Source: an uncultured Eubacterium sp. (lineage in GTDB: Bacteria > Bacillota > Clostridia > Lachnospirales > Lachnospiraceae). From it: 64,000 nucleotides of DNA. The notes beneath the pieces were generated by a model that was given only the letters and a program-made list of their open reading frames with translations, made no database searches and had not been told where the DNA came from. A program made the translations under genes and the position numbers. The stretch lies in the NCBI GenBank assembly GCA_900552795.1, contig USBB01000007.1, positions 17,811-81,810 of the forward strand, written 5' to 3'. Every line of letters starts with the position of its first letter. Positions within the stretch are counted from its first letter, which is position 1. Of the stretch, positions 25,680 to 32,419 are shown one piece after another.

Positions 25680-27878
25680 CTATGTAAAAGATTCTTCTAA
25701 AGACTGCTGTCTTACCAGTTCGGCATACTTTCCGCCTGATTCACTGAGTTCCCTATGTGTGCCCTGCTCAATAATCTTCCCTTTATCCATAACGAAAATT
25801 CTGTCACAGTCTTTAATTGTGCTTAATCTGTGCGCAATAAAAATTGTAGTCATTTCCTTAGAAAATTCATTTATTGTTTTATCCAAAGCCCGCTCTGTTA
25901 TTGAGTCCAGATTACTTGTCGCTTCATCCAATATCAGAATATCAGGCTTTTTAAGCATGGCTCTTGCTATCGCAAGTCTCTGGCGCTGTCCGCCTGACAG
26001 ATTTGCGCCATTTTCTTCAAGCCTTGTCTCATATCTTAATGGCAGCTCATTTATAAAATCATGTGCCTGCGCCAGCTTGGCTGCCTCCACAACGTTATCC
26101 ATATCTACATCGTCCATTCCAAGCACTAAATTATCATAAATACTTCCGCTGAACAAAAATGTCTCCTGCGGTATATAAGCTATTCTTTCACGCAGACATT
26201 CAAGCCTTATATCTTCTATATTATTACCGTTTATTAAAATTTCCCCTTTTTCAGGAGAATATAAGTGCAGCAGCAATTTTGACAATGTAGTCTTTCCTGA
26301 ACCGCTCTCGCCTACAAAAGCAACTTTCTCTCCCTTTTTAATCGTAAGATTTATGTCAGAAAGCACCTGTCGTCTTGTTCCGTACCTGAAATCAAGATTT
26401 CTTATCTGTATATCGCCTGCTAAAGTAAGCGGCGCCATTTTCCTGCTTTCTTTCTCTGTCTTTTCTGCCTCCAAATCAAGAATTTCACCTAACCTGTCAG
26501 CAGCTACAACGGCCGTCTGCATTTGGGGCTGAAGATTAATTAAATTCTTCACCGGATCAAGAAAATATACCAGCAGCGAATTAAATGTTATTAACGCTCC
26601 TATCGTCATTTCTCCGTTAATAACGCTCACGCCGCCTACCCAAAGTATAATTACGCCGCCCACAAGCTCTACAAAAATCTTAAGCGACGATTGCATATTA
26701 CTTACCCATGACAATTTAAATATGCTTTTTAACAGCTTAACAAACTTAATCTCCGTTTCAAGCTTCACTTTTCTTTCTGCATTATATGCTTTTACCATCT
26801 GAATTCCGTTTAAGGATTCCACCATATATGACGTAAGCTGTGAATTGTCTTCCATCTGCTTTCTGTTAAGCTTTTCATACCATTTGTTAAAAGTAAGTAC
26901 TATAATCACATACAGCACTACTATAATTACGGCAATTACAAAAAGCTTTACATTCTGAATACACAAAATAACAGCTCCGGCAACTGCCATGATTGTATCA
27001 ATCATTATAGTTAATGTCGCCCCCGATATGGCATCCCTGACATTTCCCGCATCATTAAATCTTGATATTATTTCACCGACACGCCTTGTTCCAAAAAAAT
27101 TCATTGGCAGTTCTAAAACGTGCCTGTAATACCCAAGAAGTAAGGCTATATCAAGCTTCTGACTAAGATACAATAGCAAATGCGAACGAATTGCACTTAA
27201 CACTACCTTAAAGACATTGAGCAATATTACGCCTATAGAAAGCGTCATCAGCGTTTTTCTTAATCCGTCCGGCAAAACGCTGTCTATTAACTCCTTAAAA
27301 TAAAATGCACCGAGTATTCCCAAAATGGTATACACAAGTGATGCAATAAAAATATGTAACAATAATTTTTTCTGAGGTAAAAGCAGATGAAAAAAGCGTC
27401 CGAACAGTCCCTTTGTCTCGTTACCTTTTGTAAATGTCTCATTCTTAACAAGCAAAATAAGTATGCCGCTCCACTGATATTTGGGCGGCTTTCCCTCATC
27501 ATGTACTTCCCCGAAAAACTCTTCCGGCGTAAGCTTCACAATTCCCACACCTGGATCTGCTATTATTACCTGCTTTTTTGTAATTTTATGAATTACAACA
27601 TAATGTAATAAATTTCCGTCCACAATAACATGTGCAATACACGGAAGCGGAAATTCCGAAAAAAATGCTTCTTTATTTCCCTTGACGCCTTTTGCACTAA
27701 ACCCCAATCCTTCTGCAGCCTTTATCACTCCATACGCATTTGTTCCCTGCTTATCCGTGCCTGCAACTTCGCGTATTTTTGTTATGCCTATCCCGTAACC
27801 GTTTTGTTTGCATATCGTTGCCAGACAGGCAGCACCACAATCCGTGATGTCATGCTGCTTTATGCAATAGTATTTCAT
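25680..27878 (-). CDS. Peptidase-containing ABC transporter (C39 domain), bacteriocin exporter
   Basis: 732 residues. Residues 1-135 are a C39 double-glycine peptidase: Gln-His and the catalytic Cys in IKQHDITDCGAACLATICKQ, His in LLHYVVIH, Asp in IIADPGVG. Then a six-helix membrane domain about 165-440, and an ATPase with Walker A GESGSGKTTLSKLLL, signature LSGGQRQRLAIARAML and Walker B ILILDEATS. It cuts leaders after Gly-Gly while exporting the peptide, so both double-glycine precursors in this island are its expected substrates. RBS is a run of G just upstream. Confidence 0.97.
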   Translation of the reverse strand: MKYYCIKQHDITDCGAACLATICKQNGYGIGITKIREVAGTDKQGTNAYGVIKAAEGLGFSAKGVKGNKEAFFSEFPLPCIAHVIVDGNLLHYVVIHKITKKQVIIADPGVGIVKLTPEEFFGEVHDEGKPPKYQWSGILILLVKNETFTKGNETKGLFGRFFHLLLPQKKLLLHIFIASLVYTILGILGAFYFKELIDSVLPDGLRKTLMTLSIGVILLNVFKVVLSAIRSHLLLYLSQKLDIALLLGYYRHVLELPMNFFGTRRVGEIISRFNDAGNVRDAISGATLTIMIDTIMAVAGAVILCIQNVKLFVIAVIIVVLYVIIVLTFNKWYEKLNRKQMEDNSQLTSYMVESLNGIQMVKAYNAERKVKLETEIKFVKLLKSIFKLSWVSNMQSSLKIFVELVGGVIILWVGGVSVINGEMTIGALITFNSLLVYFLDPVKNLINLQPQMQTAVVAADRLGEILDLEAEKTEKESRKMAPLTLAGDIQIRNLDFRYGTRRQVLSDINLTIKKGEKVAFVGESGSGKTTLSKLLLHLYSPEKGEILINGNNIEDIRLECLRERIAYIPQETFLFSGSIYDNLVLGMDDVDMDNVVEAAKLAQAHDFINELPLRYETRLEENGANLSGGQRQRLAIARAMLKKPDILILDEATSNLDSITERALDKTINEFSKEMTTIFIAHRLSTIKDCDRIFVMDKGKIIEQGTHRELSESGGKYAELVRQQSLEESFT

Positions 27879-27932
27879 ACTTACTCCCCCCCAAATATCT
27901 GTAAAGTCAATCTATTCTGAAACTAAAATAAT

Positions 27933-28874
27933 TTAAAATATAATAAAAAATGATACGATAATTCCCAATACACTTATTATAATAAAACCTATTTTTCCAA
28001 AGGTCTTTCCGATAATGAACTCCAAAAAAGAAATAATAAATCTAAAACCATCTAACATAACAATCGGCAATAAATTAAAAAAACAAACTGATAAAGAAAA
28101 TACACTTAACACAATCATACATTTGTTTAAGCTGTATCTTATTCCCGTAGTTACAGATATATTATCAATACCGCCTCCTGACCATGCTAAATCTTCTGCA
28201 ACACTGGTCTCGCCCGTTAATGTATCCTTAAATACATCTGTCATCATGCCTGCCGACTTAAAAAATGAATTAACAGAATCTCTTATTTTACTTCCTATGC
28301 TGTTGTCAAATAAAAGTCCTAAATCATCACCTGTATAATAAATTTCATATTTTATTCTGTCTCCGTCAGCCTTGCGAACAGTAAAAATATTTTTCTCTTC
28401 TTCCTGTAATAAATAATCTATATCATCTTCATGAAAAACTCTCACCCCATTAATACTGCGTAAAATATCGCCTTTCTGAATACCTGCTTCCGTTAGCGTT
28501 CCTGCACTGACATTCTCAATCCTTAGCCCTTCCATATTCGCGGCAAGCACCGTGAACAAAAATGCCAACACAAAATTCATAATGGGACCGGCTATGACAA
28601 TAGCCATTTTCTTGAGATTATATTTTCTTACCCCTGTTTTAGGAATAACATCCCCATTAAATGTATCAAATTCCTTAATACTGCATACCCCTCCTACAGG
28701 CAGGAGCCTCATACAATATTTAATTCCATTTCGATTTACGGAAAATATTTTCGGACCAATACCTGCCTCAAAAGTCTCTACCGTAAAACCTGTCCACCGT
28801 GCCACAATGTAATGCCCCAGTTCATGGAACAAAACTATAATATATAAGCCAATATAAATTAAAATATACTCCAT
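27933..28874 (-). CDS. M50 site-2 protease-like membrane metalloprotease with PDZ domain
   Basis: 313 residues. Zinc motif HELGH in IVLFHELGHYIVARWTG (residues 14-30), a second metal site LLPIVMLDGFR near 270, and a PDZ-like insert (AGTLTEAGIQKGDILRSING). Membrane segments flank these. It resembles RseP/RasP but lies directly before the bacteriocin exporter on the same strand. A role in precursor or immunity processing, or in a sigma-factor/anti-sigma cascade, is possible, but none is shown. Weak ribosome binding site. Confidence 0.88.
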   Translation of the reverse strand: MEYILIYIGLYIIVLFHELGHYIVARWTGFTVETFEAGIGPKIFSVNRNGIKYCMRLLPVGGVCSIKEFDTFNGDVIPKTGVRKYNLKKMAIVIAGPIMNFVLAFLFTVLAANMEGLRIENVSAGTLTEAGIQKGDILRSINGVRVFHEDDIDYLLQEEEKNIFTVRKADGDRIKYEIYYTGDDLGLLFDNSIGSKIRDSVNSFFKSAGMMTDVFKDTLTGETSVAEDLAWSGGGIDNISVTTGIRYSLNKCMIVLSVFSLSVCFFNLLPIVMLDGFRFIISFLEFIIGKTFGKIGFIIISVLGIIVSFFIIF

Positions 28875-28919
28875 ACCACTATTTGTCCGATTTTTTCGTT
28901 GTTTTATTATTTGTATAAA

Positions 28920-28950
28920 CGCACACCACCGCTTTACACGATGGTATGCG
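28920..28950 (-). terminator. Hairpin between the small membrane gene and the M50 gene
   Basis: On the minus strand CGCATACC (28950-28943) pairs with GGTGTGCG (28927-28920), followed by a weak T stretch. It may reduce read-through from the bacteriocin genes into the export genes. Confidence 0.5.
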
Positions 28951-28976
28951 CCACAAGCTTTGCTAATAAATACTGA

Positions 28977-29162
28977 TTATAACAAAGTTATTAAATTAGA
29001 CATTACTTTTCCAAACAATACACCGACATGATATGAAGATATAATTGCAGCACCTGATACAATAATAATAAATGCCATTTTATAGTATAGCTTTTGAAAT
29101 TCTTTAAAAAATTTTTCTATTTTATCGCTCAAGTTCCGGACACCTCTCTTCACTTTAGACAT
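28977..29162 (-). CDS. 61-residue single-span membrane protein
   Basis: A basic amphipathic N-terminus (residues 1-28) and one hydrophobic helix (MAFIIIVSGAAIISSYHVGV). The ATG at 29162 lacks a clear ribosome binding site; a TTG start further in (LSDKIEKFF) follows AGAGGT and is an alternative. No double-glycine leader. Lying between the precursor block and the exporter, it may be an immunity peptide or a leaderless bacteriocin. Not recognised. Confidence 0.5.
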   Translation of the reverse strand: MSKVKRGVRNLSDKIEKFFKEFQKLYYKMAFIIIVSGAAIISSYHVGVLFGKVMSNLITLL

Positions 29163-29208
29163 TACAGTAAACCATAATTGCTTTGTGTTTCTTAAAATAA
29201 TATTTTAT

Positions 29209-29265
29209 TTAAGAACATCCTTCTAAGGCTCCGCCACAAAATGCCAAAATATTTCCTAGTCCAAA
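29209..29265 (-). pseudogene. Possible remnant of a bacteriocin core sequence
   Basis: The minus frame reads FGLGNILAFCGGALEGCS and stops. It is Gly/Ala/Cys-rich like a class II bacteriocin C-terminus but is preceded by a stop and has no start codon. It sits 16 bases after the 60-residue membrane gene. It may be chance. Confidence 0.2.
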
Positions 29266-29280
29266 TTAATGGTTAAAACT

Positions 29281-29463
29281 TCATTTTTCGTATAAAAATG
29301 CAAAATATATATTAATTGCAGCAAATACTAACGTAATAATAAGTGTTTCTATACTTATATTTTTATATGTCATAATCATATATATTTGGTCAACCACGCA
29401 TAAAATCAATATTATGGAAAAAATTTCATAAACATATTTATTTACAAATTTTGATAAATCCAT
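29281..29463 (-). CDS. 60-residue two-span membrane protein, copy 1 (candidate immunity)
   Basis: Two hydrophobic helices (EIFSIILILCVVDQIYMIM and ETLIITLVFAAINIYFAFL) joined by a short charged loop. Its duplicate at 33739-33921 differs at 8 of 60 positions (for example D2N, I17V, T32R, A55G). Small two-span proteins next to bacteriocin precursors are often immunity factors; that is inference here. Ribosome binding site weak (AGAGGAT, 14 bases away). Confidence 0.65.
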   Translation of the reverse strand: MDLSKFVNKYVYEIFSIILILCVVDQIYMIMTYKNISIETLIITLVFAAINIYFAFLYEK

Positions 29464-29547
29464 ATCTTATAGCATCATCCTCTTATTTGATAACAAGCAC
29501 CTGAGACAAACTTATATCAGATACTTGTTGAAAGATAAACTACCACG

Positions 29548-29895
29548 TCAATTAAATTTATTACTATTTTTAACAATTACATTAATAAAAAATACAATTA
29601 TAATATAAAAAATATACTGTAGTATAAATATGTAACTCCACTCAAAAATACATATTTCAAAAAAATTCATATAAATTACAGATACAATATTCCATAATAA
29701 AAACCATACCAATGTAAATATCTGTACACAATTATCATAAATAAAATATCTATTTTTGTATTTTTTATTGCTAACTATAATTAACATAAATGATATAGCC
29801 AAGTTTGTTAACGCATAATAATGCTTTGTTATAATGCTATTATACAAACATATTATACATAACAATGCTTTCAATATATTATTTATTTTCTTCAT
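29548..29895 (-). CDS. 115-residue multi-span membrane protein, copy 1 (candidate immunity)
   Basis: The start at 29895 is chosen because its ATG overlaps the stop of the bacteriocin gene (ATGA), implying translational coupling; a frame from 29919 overlaps the precursor gene further. Three to four hydrophobic helices (ALLCIICLYNSIITKHYYAL, FMLIIVSN, FTLVWFLLWNIVSVIYMNFF, YIFILQYIFYIIIVFFINVI). Identical protein at 34007-34354. Position right after two precursors and coupling to the second suggest an immunity role; no family is recognised. Confidence 0.7.
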   Translation of the reverse strand: MKKINNILKALLCIICLYNSIITKHYYALTNLAISFMLIIVSNKKYKNRYFIYDNCVQIFTLVWFLLWNIVSVIYMNFFEICIFEWSYIFILQYIFYIIIVFFINVIVKNSNKFN

Positions 29896-30086
29896 TCTAT
29901 TATAGCTCTTGTTAACCAATACGATGCTTCATATACTCCTGATACAACAGCAACCGGTGGGCATACAACTGCTCCAATTACGCCTATTGCTGCTACACAA
30001 TAAGTAAAATTTTCCCAATTCCAACCACCATTGATTTCAAACAATTCTTCTATAGACAGAACGTTTAATAAATTCTCTTTTACCAT
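29892..30086 (-). CDS. Double-glycine bacteriocin precursor B, copy 1
   Basis: 64 residues. Leader MVKENLLNVLSIEELFEINGG (21 residues) has the acidic LSxxEL...NGG pattern recognised by C39 peptidases. The predicted 43-residue core starts WNWENFTYCVAAIGVIGAVV, contains a GxxG helix, Cys at core positions 9 and 21 (possible disulfide), and an aromatic end (YWLTRAIIE). Strong AGGAGG site. It is paired with precursor A 12 bases upstream, which suggests a two-peptide class IIb bacteriocin, though two independent peptides are possible. Exact copy at 34351-34545. Confidence 0.85.
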   Translation of the reverse strand: MVKENLLNVLSIEELFEINGGWNWENFTYCVAAIGVIGAVVCPPVAVVSGVYEASYWLTRAIIE

Positions 30087-30098
30087 TTGTTCCTCCTG

Positions 30099-30317
30099 TT
30101 AAGAATTACACGCAGCATAGATTCCAACACCTACTGCTACAACACAAGCACCAATACAAACACCTGCGCCAACAGGTCCTAATCCCAAAGCACTACCCGC
30201 AACAGATAATCCTTTAACTATACCTGAGCCAACAGTTGCGAAAAAACCGCCACCATCAATTTCTTTCAGCTCATTCTGCGTCATCTCACAAAATCCATCA
30301 CTTAACGTCATTTCCAT
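30099..30317 (-). CDS. Double-glycine bacteriocin precursor A, copy 1
   Basis: 72 residues. Leader of 23 residues ending NELKEIDGG; the predicted 49-residue core starts GFFATVGSGIVKGLSVAGSA, is very rich in Gly, Ala and Val with GxxxG-like repeats, and has Cys at core positions 31, 35 and 47. GxxxG motifs are typical of pore-forming two-peptide bacteriocins. AAGGAG site 11 bases upstream. Upstream on the minus strand lies a 10-bp inverted repeat, GGGTTTTGGT/ACCAAAACCC (30450-30409). Identical copy at 34558-34776. Confidence 0.85.
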   Translation of the reverse strand: MEMTLSDGFCEMTQNELKEIDGGGFFATVGSGIVKGLSVAGSALGLGPVGAGVCIGACVVAVGVGIYAACNS

Positions 30318-30492
30318 TTGTTTTAATCTCCTTTTTCTATAAATTTCTTTACACTTATATGAAAAAGCTATATAATTTACCCGGGCGCTTTTTCTTAAGT
30401 GCTTACTTTGTGGGTTTTGGTACTTTCTTTAAATTTCACCAAAACCCTTTTTATATAAATCAGCATTGAATATATCAATACTGAATTATATC

Positions 30493-30951
30493 CTATAATA
30501 TATTAGGATTTATTCCAACATATATGTTACTTAAAGTATTTTCTATATTATGTATGTCTACGGATTGCGTCACATTGTATCCTACCGTAATCGGCTGCAG
30601 TTTATTTCTTTCTATGTACTTATTTAATTCATTACACGCATCCTGCAACCCTACCGGATTTCCCTTATATGACATCATAACTGCATTTACAATTTTCAGT
30701 TCTTTCTTGAACTTATATTCACCTATACTTTCAATTTCATTACTTACAGGTATAAGAATTTCCATATCAATAAATTCACCATCAATCCCATATGTTGCCA
30801 TTATCGGATATGCTATTCTTTTTGCGCCTCTCCCGTTTATTTTCAACTCCATATCTCTGCCTATACTTTCTAATTTGCTTTGAAGTATCTTACCTCTGTA
30901 TGATAATAGGTTATTTAATTTTAATTCCTGATTTTCTTTAATTTCTATCAT
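30493..30951 (-). CDS. GyrI-like/DUF5085-like effector-binding-fold protein
   Basis: 152 residues, soluble. The pattern IAYPIMATYGIDGEFIDMEI, LIPVSNEIESIGEYKFKKEL and DACNELNKYIERNKLQPITV resembles the GyrI/AraC effector-binding fold and DUF5085 proteins, but without a DNA-binding domain. RBS AAAGGGG lies 8 bases upstream. In copy 2 of the cassette only a scrap of its C-terminus survives (about 34941-34977), so it is dispensable for that unit. It might bind a peptide or small ligand or act as a self-protection factor. Function unknown. Confidence 0.55.
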   Translation of the reverse strand: MIEIKENQELKLNNLLSYRGKILQSKLESIGRDMELKINGRGAKRIAYPIMATYGIDGEFIDMEILIPVSNEIESIGEYKFKKELKIVNAVMMSYKGNPVGLQDACNELNKYIERNKLQPITVGYNVTQSVDIHNIENTLSNIYVGINPNIL

Positions 30952-31006
30952 ATTCTCACCCCTTTAAAATACAAATCACTCAAACAACAATTGATATTGT
31001 AATTAC

Positions 31007-31180
31007 CTATTCTTTTTCTTTCTTATCCAAAAATATCAATCCACCTATCACTATCGCTTCAATAATACATTTAATACTAATTTCTGATGTTCTAAAAAAT
31101 ATGTAAAACAATTCTATTATAGTAAGTCCAAGCACTACATATGCAGCAATGTCTATAACCCTACGCAATTTATTTTTCAT
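31007..31180 (-). CDS. 57-residue two-span membrane protein directly after riboswitch 1
   Basis: Starts at 31180 with AAAGGGGG 6 bases upstream (MKNKLRRVIDIAAYVVLGLT), has two membrane helices, and ends in LDKKEKE. It is the first gene downstream of the GEMM-I riboswitch and terminator. In copy 2 the same start is present but the frame is broken after about 14 codons (35104-35202). Size and topology match the other small candidate immunity proteins. Confidence 0.6.
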   Translation of the reverse strand: MKNKLRRVIDIAAYVVLGLTIIELFYIFFRTSEISIKCIIEAIVIGGLIFLDKKEKE

Positions 31181-31200
31181 TTTTACCCCCTTTAAAACAC

Positions 31201-31230
31201 AAAAAGGCCGCAATGAAATTCATTGCGACC
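31201..31230 (-). terminator. Riboswitch-controlled intrinsic terminator, copy 1
   Basis: On the minus strand GGTCGCAATGAA pairs with TTCATTGCGGCC, then TTTTT. Its 5' arm overlaps the 3' strand of the aptamer's P1 stem (31219-31228), so the two structures are mutually exclusive. Confidence 0.9.
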
Positions 31231-31313
31231 GAACTATCATAGCATACCTTTTATATGCCTTAGACTCCAAGCTTTGCGTCCTTACATTTCTATAAGTTTG
31301 CCCCTCACATAAA
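31219..31313 (-). ncRNA. GEMM-I (cyclic di-GMP-I) riboswitch aptamer, copy 1
   Basis: Read on the minus strand it has the GEMM-I landmarks in order: GGGGCAAAC; a stem capped by GAAA (CUUAUA-GAAA-UGUAAG); GGACGCAAAGC; the tetraloop receptor strands UCUAAGG and UAUGAU around stem GCAUAU/GUAUGC; and closing P1, UUUAUGUGA with UCGCAAUGAA. Known class members bind c-di-GMP, and a few variants bind cyclic AMP-GMP. The P1 strand is shared with the terminator, so ligand binding should prevent termination (ON switch). It controls the 57-residue gene and, by read-through, the precursors and exporter genes. Confidence 0.9.
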
Positions 31314-31321
31314 TAGACTTT

Positions 31322-31351
31322 TTATTTTCCACCTGTCAATCTATTTACCAT
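31322..31351 (-). CDS. Nine-codon leader ORF before riboswitch 1
   Basis: ATG at 31351 with AGAGAGG 7 bases upstream encodes MVNRLTGGK and stops before the aptamer. The copy at 35348-35377 encodes MVNRLTGGR with only silent or conservative change, which suggests it is maintained. Confidence 0.45.
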   Translation of the reverse strand: MVNRLTGGK

Positions 31352-31370
31352 TTAATTTCCTCTCTGATAA

Positions 31371-31399
31371 AAGATATCACTCTATATAAATTTCGTCAA
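31371..31399 (-). promoter_or_regulatory. Promoter of bacteriocin transcription unit 1
   Basis: TTGACG (31399-31394), 17-base spacer, TATCTT (31376-31371) on the minus strand, about 55 bases before the aptamer. Confidence 0.8.
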
Positions 31400-31505
31400 C
31401 TGCTTTTTTGCATAAAAATACTAAAACCGTTAAAAAATACAAAAAATATATAAAATTTTCTATAATATTGCATAAACACTAAATATATCAGTTAAAAGTT
31501 GTATT

Positions 31506-31628
31506 TTATTCTTTTGTCACTACAAAAATAACACTAAAAATGCTTCTTGTATAATATACAAACACCCCGGTCAATATAGCACCTATAATACTTCCAACAA
31601 CCACTCCTATTGCCTCTGTGTACTTCAT
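31506..31628 (-). CDS. 40-residue hydrophobic peptide
   Basis: From the ATG at 31628 (weak GTGAGA upstream) it begins MKYTEAIGVVVGSIIGAILT. A single helix with GxxxG-type spacing (GVVVGSIIGAILTG) is followed by YYTRSIF. It may be a leaderless bacteriocin, a holin-like or an immunity peptide. Last gene of the copy-2 transcription unit before promoter 1. Confidence 0.45.
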   Translation of the reverse strand: MKYTEAIGVVVGSIIGAILTGVFVYYTRSIFSVIFVVTKE

Positions 31629-31698
31629 AAAATTTCTCACTTTCACTGAATAAAAAATGAACAGTATTATAAATCTATCTTTTACACAGTACAATAAT

Positions 31699-31878
31699 TC
31701 ATTCTCTTTTTTTATGTAAGAAGAAGATATTTACCACATCTATAATCGCTAATACAACCACTAAACTTTGAACTATTACAAACATATTCCCAGCAACACC
31801 ATTGATTGCCATGCAGAATAACACTACTCCTATAATAATTAGAAGAGCACCTGCAATAATTGTAACTTTTTTATTCAT
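31699..31878 (-). CDS. 59-residue two-span membrane protein
   Basis: Begins MNKKVTIIAGALLIIIGVVL, a second helix MFVIVQSLVVVLAIIDVVNI, and a basic end FFLHKKRE. AGGAAGA lies 3-8 bases upstream of the ATG. Same architecture as the other 55-60 residue proteins of the island, and likely part of the same small membrane immunity group. Confidence 0.55.
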   Translation of the reverse strand: MNKKVTIIAGALLIIIGVVLFCMAINGVAGNMFVIVQSLVVVLAIIDVVNIFFLHKKRE

Positions 31879-31918
31879 ATTCTTCCTAATCCTTATAGAT
31901 TATTATTCAGGCATACGT

Positions 31919-32032
31919 TTAAAATTTTAGCAATAAATATGCTCCTAAAATCAATCCTAATGCAAAACCTGTTTTAACCAATGTTGGCAACAATTCCTTT
32001 AATGTATGTCCACAAATCATAAAATCTTTCAT
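31919..32032 (-). CDS. 37-residue membrane peptide
   Basis: MKDFMICGHTLKELLPTLVK followed by a hydrophobic helix (TGFALGLILGAYLLLKF). TAGGAG lies 7 bases upstream of the ATG, a good site for such a short ORF. Unknown role. Confidence 0.45.
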   Translation of the reverse strand: MKDFMICGHTLKELLPTLVKTGFALGLILGAYLLLKF

Positions 32033-32052
32033 TTTTTCACTCCTATTAGATT

Positions 32053-32118
32053 CTAATACAATATTGTTAACTGCTCTTCATCATGCGGTGACTTTATCGC
32101 CAATCCACTTTCTTTCAT
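32053..32118 (-). CDS. Possible 21-residue ORF
   Basis: Begins MKESGLAIKSPHDEEQLTIL and ends 14 bases before the next ORF's Shine-Dalgarno. Hydrophilic, no recognisable ribosome binding site. Weakly supported. Confidence 0.15.
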   Translation of the reverse strand: MKESGLAIKSPHDEEQLTILY

Positions 32119-32188
32119 TTTTACCGTAAATTACTAATTTTCTTTTTAAAAAACATAATATCCACAATTCTATTTTTAAACCAACAAC

Positions 32189-32350
32189 TTAATCACCGGT
32201 TTCACTTTTAAAAAACTGTGAATACATCGTTATTGCTAATAAAAGCATGGCAATATCTCTAATAGCGTCCATATATAATGAACTTATAAAACATATTACT
32301 AAATCAATTACAATGCAAATAACACATAATAAGAATACTATTTTTTTCAT
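32189..32350 (-). CDS. 53-residue two-span membrane protein
   Basis: MKKIVFLLCVICIVIDLVIC, then a second helix (AIRDIAMLLLAITMY) and a hydrophilic tail QFFKSETGD. Weak ribosome binding site (GGAT). It follows the CPBP gene by 69 bases. Topology is like the 57- to 60-residue proteins nearby. Confidence 0.5.
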   Translation of the reverse strand: MKKIVFLLCVICIVIDLVICFISSLYMDAIRDIAMLLLAITMYSQFFKSETGD

Positions 32351-32419
32351 ATCATAAATCCATCGCCATTAATACTTTCAAGTTCATTTTGCTTTTAACA
32401 TCTTTCTTCACTCTACATA

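Larger units (their letters stand above)
29513..31395 (-). repeat. Duplicated bacteriocin cassette, copy 1
   Basis: The segment from about 29513 to the promoter at 31399 is repeated at about 33972-35427, offset 4459 bases in the precursor part. About 950 bases (29529-30478 and 33988-34937) look identical by eye. Further right, copy 1 keeps two genes that copy 2 has lost by deletion. The riboswitch, leader ORF and terminator are present in both but have diverged by several percent. To the left, the 60-residue genes are diverged duplicates. Confidence 0.93.

Noticed and set aside
30405..30455. Inverted repeat GGGTTTTGGT/ACCAAAACCC as an intrinsic terminator for the minus-strand operon
   Set aside because: The T run lies on the plus-strand side; on the minus strand no U tract follows, so it is noted only as a possible regulatory hairpin.
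30236..30469. 77-codon plus-strand frame opposite bacteriocin precursor A (repeated at 34695-34928)
   Set aside because: Antisense shadow; duplicated only because the cassette is duplicated; no Shine-Dalgarno. The minus-strand precursor has leader, site and context.
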